Shown one piece after another: positions 34,617 to 42,288 of a DNA stretch of 64,000 bases; position 1 is the first letter of the stretch, and every line of letters begins with the position of its first letter. The DNA is taken from assembly GCA_020635995.1 (NCBI GenBank), contig JACJYS010000003.1:217001-281000 (forward strand), given 5' to 3'. The position numbers were made by a program, and so were the translations under genes. The notes under the pieces are model-generated. The model ran no database searches and had not been told where the DNA came from. It worked only from the letters and a program-made list of their open reading frames with translations. This DNA is from Chitinophagales bacterium (GTDB lineage: Bacteria > Bacteroidota > Bacteroidia > Chitinophagales > UBA8649).

Positions 34617-34648
34617 GAAAAAGCTTTCTCTTTAGAGAAGGCTTTTTC
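34617..34648 (+). terminator. Terminator of the small HTH gene
   Basis: GAAAAAGC-TTTCTC with GAGAAG-GCTTTTTC around TTTA, 35 nt after the stop; followed by T-rich sequence. Confidence 0.85.
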
Positions 34649-34810
34649 TATTTTAAATTGACATTTAGTATTACGAATACTGCTTTTATTCATTAATTAA
34701 ACCGGCAATAATTAATTGATAATCAATTGATTAAATGAAAATAATTCTTCTTTGGTTTTTTATTTACATCCAAAGTTTGGTTTTAGCAATACTCAAATGG
34801 TAAGTAATTT

Positions 34811-34942
34811 TATACCGATTAGGAATATATAATAGTCCAATCTCGGCTACGCCTTATTGTACTAAATATATTGCTCTATCGGCATTTACCATTGTAAAAC
34901 ACAAAATAGATTAATCTATTTTGTGTTGACAATTGGTATTAC
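34811..34942 (+). repeat. MITE-like element, best-preserved copy
   Basis: Left end TATACCGATT (34811-34820), right end AATTGGTATTAC (34931-34942), roughly inverted repeats. Inside: AGGAATATATAATAGTCC, TCGGCTACGCCTTATTGT, CTATCGGCATTTACCATT, and a perfect 30-nt palindrome at 34898-34927 (half site AACACAAAATAGATT). No ORF, so any mobility would be in trans. Confidence 0.75.
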
Positions 34943-35048
34943 ATTATCAAATTATTAAAAAGACGAAAACCAATTATGAAAACTAAAATTTTATTGTTTT
35001 ACCCATATAAGTAATCTTTTCAACAATAAAAAAAACAATAAAATTTAT

Positions 35049-35080
35049 AGAGGCTTCCATTAACTAACCTGGAAGCCTCT
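35049..35080. terminator. Strong hairpin, terminator-like on the plus strand
   Basis: AGAGGCTTCCA (35049-35059) pairs with TGGAAGCCTCT (35070-35080); a run of T follows on the plus strand. On the minus strand it lies just past the stop of the aldo/keto reductase gene but with a poor T-run, so it may serve that gene only partly. Confidence 0.65.
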
Positions 35081-35089
35081 TTTTTTATT

Positions 35090-36067
35090 CTAAAACCTTG
35101 TTAATATTGGTTTATTATTCACTATTGTTTCTATTTTTTCTAAAATTTCAGGTGTTAAAACTGCCTGCACTTCTAAAGATTTAAGATTTTCTTTAAGCTG
35201 GCTTTCCTTAGTAGCTCCCAAAATAACGGTACTTACATTTTCATTTTTTAAACACCACGCTATTGACAGATTGGTTAAGCTTACGCCTAAATTATCAGCT
35301 AAATTTTTAAGCTGCTGAACTTTATTTTTATTTTCCTCTGTCCAAACTCTCTCTTTTATCCAGCTTAAACTTTCTATTTCCATACGGCTTCCTTTAGGAA
35401 TACCATTCAAATATTTTCCTGTAAGCACGCCACTTGCCAAAGGCGACCAAATAGTAGTACCCAAACCAAAATTTTTAAACAAAGGCAAAAATTCATTTTC
35501 CATTTTCTCTCTATGTAGCAAATTATACTGCGGTTGCTCCATTGTAGGGCCTATTAAATTATACTTTTCAGCCACTAAATGAGCTTCTGTTATCTGCTGG
35601 GCTGTCCACTCGCTGGTGCCCCAATACAAAATTTTGCCCTGCTGAATTAAATTATGCATAGTCCACACTGTTTCGGCAATGGGCGTATTTGCATCCGGAC
35701 GATGACAGAAAAATAAATCTAAATAGTCAACTTGCAGTCTTTTTAATGCCGCATGGCAAGCTTCTACCACATGCTTACGCATTAAACCTTTTAAATTAGG
35801 ACCATCTCCGCCCCAAAAAACTTTACTTGAAACCACATAGCTACTCCTATTCCATCCCATTTTGTTTAGTATTTTGCCCATTACTTCTTCACTTTTTCCG
35901 CTGGCATATACCTCTGCATTATCAAAAAAATTAACACCATTTTCGTAAGCCAATTTCATTAAGTTTTCGCTGTTTTGATAGTCTATTTGACTACCAAATG
36001 TTACCCAACTTCCAAAAGATAATGCACTTACTTGCAATCCTGAATTACCTAATCTTCTATATTCCAT
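35090..36067 (-). CDS. Aldo/keto reductase (AKR6 / Kv-beta-like)
   Basis: A 325-residue NADPH-dependent TIM-barrel oxidoreductase. Catalytic tetrad positions fit NFFDNAEVYASG (D, Y), VVSSKVFWGG (K) and DLFFCHRPD (H). The sequence MEYRRLGNSGLQVSALSFG, TPIAETVWTMHNLIQQGKILYWGTSEW and VILGATKESQL is closest to the voltage-gated K+ channel beta-subunit-like group. Physiological substrate unknown; cytoplasmic. A TAAGTTTG -7 element lies at 36113-36120. Divergent from the thioredoxin-like gene. Confidence 0.9.
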   Translation of the reverse strand: MEYRRLGNSGLQVSALSFGSWVTFGSQIDYQNSENLMKLAYENGVNFFDNAEVYASGKSEEVMGKILNKMGWNRSSYVVSSKVFWGGDGPNLKGLMRKHVVEACHAALKRLQVDYLDLFFCHRPDANTPIAETVWTMHNLIQQGKILYWGTSEWTAQQITEAHLVAEKYNLIGPTMEQPQYNLLHREKMENEFLPLFKNFGLGTTIWSPLASGVLTGKYLNGIPKGSRMEIESLSWIKERVWTEENKNKVQQLKNLADNLGVSLTNLSIAWCLKNENVSTVILGATKESQLKENLKSLEVQAVLTPEILEKIETIVNNKPILTRF

Positions 36068-36112
36068 ATTTTTTAATTATTTATTTTAACATCTTTTTAA
36101 AGGAAAAAGTAG

Positions 36113-36120
36113 CAAACTTA
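36113..36120 (-). promoter_or_regulatory. -7 promoter element (TAAGTTTG) of the aldo/keto reductase gene
   Basis: TAnnTTTG on the minus strand, 45 nt before the start codon. Confidence 0.4.
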
Positions 36121-36143
36121 TTTATAAGCTCTTTTAATGTTAT

Positions 36144-36151
36144 TACATTTG
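36144..36151 (+). promoter_or_regulatory. -7 promoter element (TACATTTG), 5 nt before the thioredoxin-like gene
   Basis: TAnnTTTG match ending exactly 5 nt before the ATG at 36157; predicts a leaderless mRNA. No good -33 found. Confidence 0.5.
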
Positions 36152-36156
36152 CTACC

Positions 36157-36747
36157 ATGTTCAAATTTACCAAAGATTATATTAATTCGCTACAAACGAT
36201 AGAGGATTATAACATTTTTTTCAAAAAGATAGTTGAAAAAGAAATTACAGAAGCTCCATACAGCGATGATGGATTTTATGCTTATACCGAAGCTAATTTT
36301 AAAAGAATTAACTCCTTAAAAACTAAAATTGATTTAGATAAAAAGCTTTATAATGCTTTGCAAGAAGTAAGTAATTGGCATTTTGTGTTAATTACAGAGC
36401 CTTGGTGTGGCGATGCTTCTTTTGCTCAGCCAGTAATAGAAGCTGTAACTGTGGCAGGAGATTTAAACCTTAAAATAGCTATAAGAGATAAAAATGAAAA
36501 TTTAATAAATGCTTTTTTAACTAACGGAGGAAAATCTATACCTATTTTTATTGCTTTAGATGAAAACCTAAATTATAAATTTCATTGGGGACCCAGACCA
36601 AAACCACTGCAAGAAGAAGTAGTTGAATTTTTAAAAACTAAACCTTCTGTAGAGGAAAAAATAAAAATGGCACACCTTTGGTATTTAAAAGATAAAGGTA
36701 AAACCTTTCAGCAAGAATTATTAGACCTTATAAAACAACATAAATAG
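36157..36747 (+). CDS. Thioredoxin-like family protein
   Basis: A 196-residue cytosolic protein of the Thioredoxin_9-type family. The active-site region is FVLITEPWCGDASFAQPV: only one cysteine (W-C-G-D), so it is not a classical C-x2-C oxidoreductase. A cis-Pro-like segment SIPIFIALDEN and a C-terminal helix follow. The frame is open from 35998, but the ATG at 36157 gives the family N-terminus and sits right after a promoter element, whereas an upstream start would overlap the divergent gene. The stop TAG shares a base with the GTG start of gldC. Confidence 0.82.
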   Translation: MFKFTKDYINSLQTIEDYNIFFKKIVEKEITEAPYSDDGFYAYTEANFKRINSLKTKIDLDKKLYNALQEVSNWHFVLITEPWCGDASFAQPVIEAVTVAGDLNLKIAIRDKNENLINAFLTNGGKSIPIFIALDENLNYKFHWGPRPKPLQEEVVEFLKTKPSVEEKIKMAHLWYLKDKGKTFQQELLDLIKQHK

Positions 36748-37112
36748 TGAATAACAACATAGAAAAAACTTCTGAAATAAAAATAAAAGTGGGTTTAGAT
36801 AAAGCCAACATTCCCATAGATTTAAAATGGATGGCTACGGATAGTGAACACCAAAATCTTAACGACTGCAAAGTAGTAAATTTATCTATTTGGGATCCCA
36901 GAGAAAACAACTCTTTAGGCATAAACCTATGGACTACAGATGTACGTGTAGAAGAAATGCACTCTCATTATTTTAGAACATTAATGAATTTAACAAACAG
37001 CTATGTGCAAGCTACAAACAATCCTTTTGCTAAAGATATGCTTAAAGAATTTGTAGAAAACTTAGCTAAAAAAACTTCCGATTGGGAAGAAAATAAAGAA
37101 CAAAATAAATAG
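36747..37112 (+). CDS. gldC: Gliding motility protein GldC
   Basis: A 121-residue protein with the GldC signature: SEIKIKVGLDKANIPIDLKWMATDS, NLSIWDPRENNSLGINLWT and EMHSHYFRTLMNLTNSYV. In Flavobacterium gldC improves gliding but is not essential; biochemical role unknown, no signal peptide. Starts with GTG at 36747, overlapping the previous stop by 1 nt, and is followed after 1 nt by the TlpA-like gene. Other gld/spr genes are not in the window. Confidence 0.92.
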   Translation: MNNNIEKTSEIKIKVGLDKANIPIDLKWMATDSEHQNLNDCKVVNLSIWDPRENNSLGINLWTTDVRVEEMHSHYFRTLMNLTNSYVQATNNPFAKDMLKEFVENLAKKTSDWEENKEQNK

Positions 37113-37113
37113 T

Positions 37114-38604
37114 ATGAAAAAGATAGCAATTTTAATAGTTGGTATATTGGTTTCTAATATCCTTTTTGCACAAAAAATAGAACATAAAATAACCGTAACT
37201 GCACCGCAGCTGGCTAATGAAACTATGCTTTTAGCCTATCACTATGGCAAAAAACAATACATTTCCGATACTTTTCAATTTGACAAGAAAGGAAAATTGG
37301 TAATGGAAGGCGAAGAACCAATGCACCACGGTGTTTATTTGGCTGTTTTTCCAAAATTTGGCAATAGATATTTTGAATTTTTAGTAAAAGGTCAGTTTTT
37401 TGACATAACCTTAGCCGATACTTCGCAACTTAACAAGCCTACTTTTAAAAATTCGCCAGATAATGATTTGTTTTATGCCGATATGAATAAAATGGCTGAT
37501 ATAAGAAAACAAAGTCAGGAACTGGAAGCTAAGGTAAAAAGTAGCCAAGGTGCTGCAAAAGAAAAATATGAGGCAGAGCTTAAAAAATTAAATAATGATT
37601 TTATAGGCTACAGAGAAAAACTAATGGAAACTAATAAAAATCTTTTTTATGCAGATTTATTGGGAATGATGCGAGAAATAGACCTACCGGACGCACCTGA
37701 AAGTATGACAGAAGATGAACAAAATAATTTCCGCTTTGAGTATTTTAGAAAGCACTATTGGGATTACACCAATTTTAGCGAAGAAGGTATAATACGCACT
37801 CCTATTTTTGAAGGAAAATTACTTGACTATTTTGATAAATACACTGTAAAACTGCAAGATTCTGTAATAGTAGCTTGCGATTATGTGCTAAAAAAAGCAG
37901 AGCAAAACGATAAAGTTTTTCAGTATGTTTTAGTTACACTTTTAAACAAATATGCCAATAGCAAAGTTATGGGCGATGATGCTGTATATGTACATTTGGT
38001 TAACAACTACTATGCAACAGACAAAGCATGGTGGACAGACGAAGAAACCGTTAATAAAATGAAAGAACGTGCCGGAGCATTAGAACCTATTTTAATAGGC
38101 AAAATATCTCCGGACTTAAACCTAAGAGATACTACTGTTACTAATTTTGTAAGATTGCACTCAGTTGAAAGCGATTATACCATTATATTTATATGGGATC
38201 CGGATTGTGGACACTGCAAAAAAGCAGCTCCTGTTTTAAAGAAATTTTACGACAAGCATAAAAATGACGGCATAAAAGTATATGCTATAACTACTGTAAG
38301 TATAGAGGAATTAGACAAATGGAAAAAGTTTATTAGAGAAAATGATTTAAACTTTATAAACGTAGGCGATTTATATCATCAAACAAAATTTAGAGATTTA
38401 TACGACATAAGTAGCACACCGCAAATTTTTATTTTAGACAGCAAAAAAGAAATTATTGCTAAAAGATTAGGTGTAGAACAATTAGAAAACTTCTTTCATC
38501 AATACTTAAAAATTAAAGATGATGCCCGATACAACAATTTTGAATTTAAAAAAGTAGAACCTTTAGAAGAAGGACATAATGAGCATGACGGACATGGGCA
38601 TTAA
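37114..38604 (+). CDS. Secreted TlpA-like thioredoxin-domain protein (DUF4369/DUF5106)
   Basis: A 496-residue exported protein: signal peptide (MKKIAILIVGILVSNILFAQ), an N-terminal DUF4369-like beta domain (to about 120), a helical DUF5106-like middle (about 120-340), and a C-terminal thioredoxin domain with IFIWDPDCGHCKKAAPVL (C-x2-C active site, about 366-383) and SSTPQIFILD (cis-Pro). It ends in a His-rich tail (EEGHNEHDGHGH). Probably a periplasmic thiol-disulfide reductase. Third gene of the thioredoxin-like/gldC operon. Confidence 0.88.
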   Translation: MKKIAILIVGILVSNILFAQKIEHKITVTAPQLANETMLLAYHYGKKQYISDTFQFDKKGKLVMEGEEPMHHGVYLAVFPKFGNRYFEFLVKGQFFDITLADTSQLNKPTFKNSPDNDLFYADMNKMADIRKQSQELEAKVKSSQGAAKEKYEAELKKLNNDFIGYREKLMETNKNLFYADLLGMMREIDLPDAPESMTEDEQNNFRFEYFRKHYWDYTNFSEEGIIRTPIFEGKLLDYFDKYTVKLQDSVIVACDYVLKKAEQNDKVFQYVLVTLLNKYANSKVMGDDAVYVHLVNNYYATDKAWWTDEETVNKMKERAGALEPILIGKISPDLNLRDTTVTNFVRLHSVESDYTIIFIWDPDCGHCKKAAPVLKKFYDKHKNDGIKVYAITTVSIEELDKWKKFIRENDLNFINVGDLYHQTKFRDLYDISSTPQIFILDSKKEIIAKRLGVEQLENFFHQYLKIKDDARYNNFEFKKVEPLEEGHNEHDGHGH

Positions 38605-38895
38605 TTTTTTTTATTAGCTTTTATTTCTGCTACTCGTGGCACGACTTGAAGTCGTGCCACGAGTATTTCCCCCACAGTCGGCTTCCTTTTCATTACGACC
38701 AACAAGAGATTGCTTCACTTCGCTCGCAAAGACGAACCCGCATGAGTGCGTCTTTGCGAGTGAGGCACGAGCGAAGCAAACTTTATAAATCTATTTGTCT
38801 ATCCTCTCAAAATCTATTTCTATCTAAAAAATATTTTACTCTCACATATATAAGCTATTATATTTTACCGTATATTTATAAAAAAATATACAGCC
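38605..38895. repeat. Spacer with REP-like palindrome and CGCAAAGACG hairpin
   Basis: Two elements: a 33-nt palindrome at 38632-38664 (16-bp arms ACTCGTGGCACGACTT and complement, one central base) and a hairpin repeat at 38708-38785 whose inner arms CTCGCAAAGACG (38723-38734) and CGTCTTTGCGAG (38749-38760) are perfect. Both families have relatives elsewhere in the window (about 29-44; 71-102; 4985-5083). Confidence 0.75.
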
Positions 38896-40113
38896 ATGAA
38901 AAATATAATTTTTCTATTCGTTCTTGCATCTCTATCTCTTTTATCGTGCAATAAAGAAACCACTCCCGATAAAAATATACCTGAAATAAACACCAAGCAC
39001 AAAAGTTTGGTAGCAGCTTCTAATGATTTTGGCGTTGATTTATACAAAACAACTGTACAAAATGAAAATGAAGATGCCAATATTATTCTATCGCCTTTAA
39101 GTGTAAGCATGGCTTTTGGTATGCTTATAAATGGAGCAGAAGGAAACACCAAAACAGATATACTCAACACCCTGCATTTGGGTATTGATGAAACGGAAAG
39201 CAACCAAACTTGCAGAGATTTATTAGATTTTTTGCCCAATGTAGATACCGATGTGCAATGCGATATAGCAAATTCAATATGGTATAGAAACGGATTTAAT
39301 GTGCTTCAAGAATTTATAGATGATAATCAGCAGTATTTAGATGCCGAAGTGCAGGGTTTAGATTTTGAAAATCCTAATGCAAAAGATATTATAAATGAAT
39401 GGGTTTATAATAATACCAATCAAAAAATAGACGGCATTATAGATGAAGTACGTCCCGACCATGTAATGTTTTTAATAAACGCCATTTACTTTAATGCCGC
39501 ATGGAATGAAGAATTTGAAACACAACACACTTACCAAAGTAATTTTACTACAAATAACGGTAATCAAGTTCCTGTAGATATGATGCACAGCAGTGCTATT
39601 GATTTTGGATATTACCAAAACAATAATGTGGAAGTAGTTGATTTACCCTACGGTAATACTAAAAAATATCATTTTACGGCTATTTTGCCTAATGGAAATA
39701 ATACCATTAGTCAGTTAAGCAACCAAATAAATATGACTGATGTAAATAATTGGGTTGCAGACTTAGAAACAGGACATGGATTAACTATTGATATGCCCAA
39801 ATTTGAATTAGAATATGAAAAAGGACTTAAACAAATACTAAGCGACATGGGTATGGGTATTATTTTTAACCCTGATGCCGATTTTAGCGGAATTGACGGA
39901 GCAAGAGATTTGGCAGTATCGGATGTTAGACACAAAACTTATATGAAAGTTAATGAAGAAGGTACGGAAGCTGCTGCTGTAACTTCTATAGATATAGTGG
40001 TTACTTCCCTTCCGGCAGGAGTTTATATTAATCGTCCGTTTATATTGCTAATAAGAGAAGAAACTACGGGTGCTATTTTATTTATAGGTAGAATAAATAA
40101 TCCTACTGAGTAG
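38896..40113 (+). CDS. Serpin family lipoprotein (serine protease inhibitor)
   Basis: A 405-residue serpin: signal sequence with lipobox SLLSC (Cys about 18), then the full fold with NIILSPLSVSMAFGMLINGAEGNT, FLINAIYFNAAW, the breach/shutter segments, and the hinge KVNEEGTEAAAVTSIDIV, whose small residues mark an inhibitory serpin able to insert its reactive loop. The loop (about TSIDIVVTSLPAGVYINRPF) is followed by the conserved C-terminal FILLIREETTGAILFIGRINNP. It would trap serine or cysteine proteases at the cell envelope; target unknown. Converges on lgt with an 11-nt overlap of coding ends. Confidence 0.93.
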   Translation: MKNIIFLFVLASLSLLSCNKETTPDKNIPEINTKHKSLVAASNDFGVDLYKTTVQNENEDANIILSPLSVSMAFGMLINGAEGNTKTDILNTLHLGIDETESNQTCRDLLDFLPNVDTDVQCDIANSIWYRNGFNVLQEFIDDNQQYLDAEVQGLDFENPNAKDIINEWVYNNTNQKIDGIIDEVRPDHVMFLINAIYFNAAWNEEFETQHTYQSNFTTNNGNQVPVDMMHSSAIDFGYYQNNNVEVVDLPYGNTKKYHFTAILPNGNNTISQLSNQINMTDVNNWVADLETGHGLTIDMPKFELEYEKGLKQILSDMGMGIIFNPDADFSGIDGARDLAVSDVRHKTYMKVNEEGTEAAAVTSIDIVVTSLPAGVYINRPFILLIREETTGAILFIGRINNPTE

Positions 40114-40918
40114 TCCTTTTTTCTGTAACGTAAAGTTTACCTCTTATCATCATTAGTATTCCTACTGCTACAAAAAACAAGCTTAACCACTGAGTATTTG
40201 TAAACGGACCAAAAAAAACATCAGGTTCTTTTACAAACTCAATAATAAATCTTCCGCCTAAAAACATAATGCCAAAAAGAGCTGTTAAAAAGCCATCTTT
40301 TAATTTTCGGGTAGAAAATAAATACCAAAATGTAAGAAAGCATATTAAATACCAAAAGGCTTCGTATAACTGCACTGGATGGCGGGGCAAAAGCAATGAA
40401 TCTTTCAATGGGAAAACCATAGCCCAAGGTAAATCTGTTGGTTTACCGTATAATTCGCTATTCATAAAATTTCCTAAGCGAATAAAAACAGATGATAAGG
40501 CAGAAACTATAGCTACTTTATCTAAAATCCAAAGGAAAGTAAACTCTTTATACTTTTTTATAAAAAGTAAAATACAACACATAACACCCAGCATAGCTCC
40601 ATGGCTTGCCATACCGCCATTCCAAATTTCAAATATTAAAAAAGGTCTGGCTAAAAACTCGTGCCAATGGTAATAAAGCACATCAAATATTCTTGCTCCC
40701 AATATGGCTCCAATAAATAAATACTGAATTAATAAAACTGCATAATGCTCTGATTTTCCCTCTTTTTTTAAAATAATTTTAGCTAAAAAATAAGAAGCTA
40801 TTATAGAAAGCGACCAAGTTAAACCATACCAAGACAGGCTAATTACTCCAAAATCTATAGCAATGGGATTGGGCCGCCAAACAATAAAATTTAAAATATT
40901 AGAACCTGCAACGGCCAT
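40103..40918 (-). CDS. lgt: Phosphatidylglycerol-prolipoprotein diacylglyceryl transferase
   Basis: A 271-residue inner-membrane enzyme with about seven membrane segments that attaches diacylglycerol to the lipobox Cys of prolipoproteins. Motifs: IWNGGMASHGAMLGV (the H-G of the active site), FIRLGNFMNSELYGKPTDLPWAMVF (Lgt signature) and RHPVQLYEAFWY. Last gene of the carA-eno-lgt run, 17 nt downstream of eno. It serves the several lipoproteins in this window. Confidence 0.95.
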   Translation of the reverse strand: MAVAGSNILNFIVWRPNPIAIDFGVISLSWYGLTWSLSIIASYFLAKIILKKEGKSEHYAVLLIQYLFIGAILGARIFDVLYYHWHEFLARPFLIFEIWNGGMASHGAMLGVMCCILLFIKKYKEFTFLWILDKVAIVSALSSVFIRLGNFMNSELYGKPTDLPWAMVFPLKDSLLLPRHPVQLYEAFWYLICFLTFWYLFSTRKLKDGFLTALFGIMFLGGRFIIEFVKEPDVFFGPFTNTQWLSLFFVAVGILMMIRGKLYVTEKRTTQ

Positions 40919-40935
40919 AAAGCAATAAATTTATT

Positions 40936-42225
40936 CTACTTTAAAAACTTAAAGTTTTTGCCGGGATAATAAGCTGTATCGCCAAGCTCCTCCTCTATTC
41001 TTAACAGTTGGTTGTATTTTGCCATTCTATCTGTTCTGCTGGCAGAGCCTGTTTTTATTTGCCCTGTATTTAAAGCCACTGCTAAATCGGCTATGGTAGT
41101 ATCTTCTGTTTCGCCAGAGCGATGGCTCATAACTGAGGTATATTGATTTTTTGTAGCTAAATTAACGGCATTTATCGTTTCTGTTAAACTGCCTATTTGG
41201 TTTACTTTTATCAATATAGAATTAGCAATTTTTTCATCTATTCCTTTTTGTAGTCTATTGGTGTTGGTTACAAATAAATCATCACCTACCAACTGAATTT
41301 TATTCCCAATTTTATTAGTAAGTGCTTTCCAGCCAGCCCAATCGTCTTCGTCCATACCATCTTCTATTGAAACTATTGGATATTTTTTTGTCCAATCTGC
41401 CCAATAACTCGCCATCTCTTCACTGCTTAATTTTCTATTATCTGACTTATGGAAATGATAAACTTTTTCTTTCTTATCATAAAACTCCGAAGCTGCCGCG
41501 TCCATGGCTATAAATATATCTTCGCCAGGTTTATATCCGGCTCTTTCTATTGCCGTTAATACGGTTTCTATAGCCTCTTCATTGCTTTTAATATTTGGAG
41601 CAAAACCTCCCTCATCGCCTACATTTGTAGAATATCCTTTACTGTGCAATACTTTTTTAAGATTATGAAATATATTCACTCCTTTGTGTAATGCCTCGCT
41701 AAAAGTATCGGCACCGAATGGCATAACCATAAATTCTTGAAAATCTATACTATTATCGGCATGGCTTCCACCATTTAAAATATTCATCATAGGCACAGGA
41801 AGCGTATTGGCATTAACACCTCCTACATATCTAAAAAGTGGCTGATTACTTGCCGTAGCCGCTGCTTTTGCCACCGCCATGGATACAGCCAAAATAGCAT
41901 TTGCTCCAAGTTTGCCTTTATTGACTGTTCCATCAGCTTTTATCATTAAGCTGTCTATTAAATTTTGCTCAAAAACGCTAACACCTATTATTTCTTCCGC
42001 TATTGTTTCATGTATATTTTCAATAGCTTTTCTCACACTTTTCCCTAAGTAATAGTTTTTATCTCCATCTCTTAGTTCTACGGCTTCGTGCACACCTGTA
42101 GATGCCCCACTGGGTACTGCCGCTCTGCCAAAAAATCCATCTTCGGTTATTACATCTACTTCAACAGTTGGGTTTCCTCTTGAATCTAAAATTTGTCTTG
42201 CTCTTATGTCTATTATTAGGCTCAT
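40936..42225 (-). CDS. eno: Enolase
   Basis: A 429-residue glycolytic enzyme (2-phosphoglycerate to phosphoenolpyruvate). Clear family motifs: ARQILDSRGNPTVEVDV, GRAAVPSGASTGVHEA, MNILNGGSHADNSIDFQEFM, NVGDEGGFAPN, SIEDGMDEDDW (Mg ligands), LVGDDLFVTN, and VMSHRSGETEDTTIADLAV. Downstream of carA with a 63-nt gap. Confidence 0.97.
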   Translation of the reverse strand: MSLIIDIRARQILDSRGNPTVEVDVITEDGFFGRAAVPSGASTGVHEAVELRDGDKNYYLGKSVRKAIENIHETIAEEIIGVSVFEQNLIDSLMIKADGTVNKGKLGANAILAVSMAVAKAAATASNQPLFRYVGGVNANTLPVPMMNILNGGSHADNSIDFQEFMVMPFGADTFSEALHKGVNIFHNLKKVLHSKGYSTNVGDEGGFAPNIKSNEEAIETVLTAIERAGYKPGEDIFIAMDAAASEFYDKKEKVYHFHKSDNRKLSSEEMASYWADWTKKYPIVSIEDGMDEDDWAGWKALTNKIGNKIQLVGDDLFVTNTNRLQKGIDEKIANSILIKVNQIGSLTETINAVNLATKNQYTSVMSHRSGETEDTTIADLAVALNTGQIKTGSASRTDRMAKYNQLLRIEEELGDTAYYPGKNFKFLK

Positions 42226-42288
42226 TTTTGTAATGATTAATTTTTAGTGGTTAATTTTTAATTCTTTCAACCTGACAGGTTTTTATTT

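Larger units (their letters stand above)
34649..35089. other. Gene-free spacer with repeat element and hairpins
   Basis: Holds the intact MITE-like element (34811-34942), a 15-bp inverted repeat AAATTTTATTGTTTT (34986-35000 with 35032-35046; loop 31 nt) and the hairpin at 35049-35080. I see no gene; a 10-codon frame starting ATGAAAACTAAAATT at 34977 is too short to support. Confidence 0.6.

Noticed and set aside
35998..36156. Upstream extension of the thioredoxin-like gene
   Set aside because: Would overlap the divergent aldo/keto reductase gene and contain the promoter; the ATG at 36157 gives the family N-terminus.
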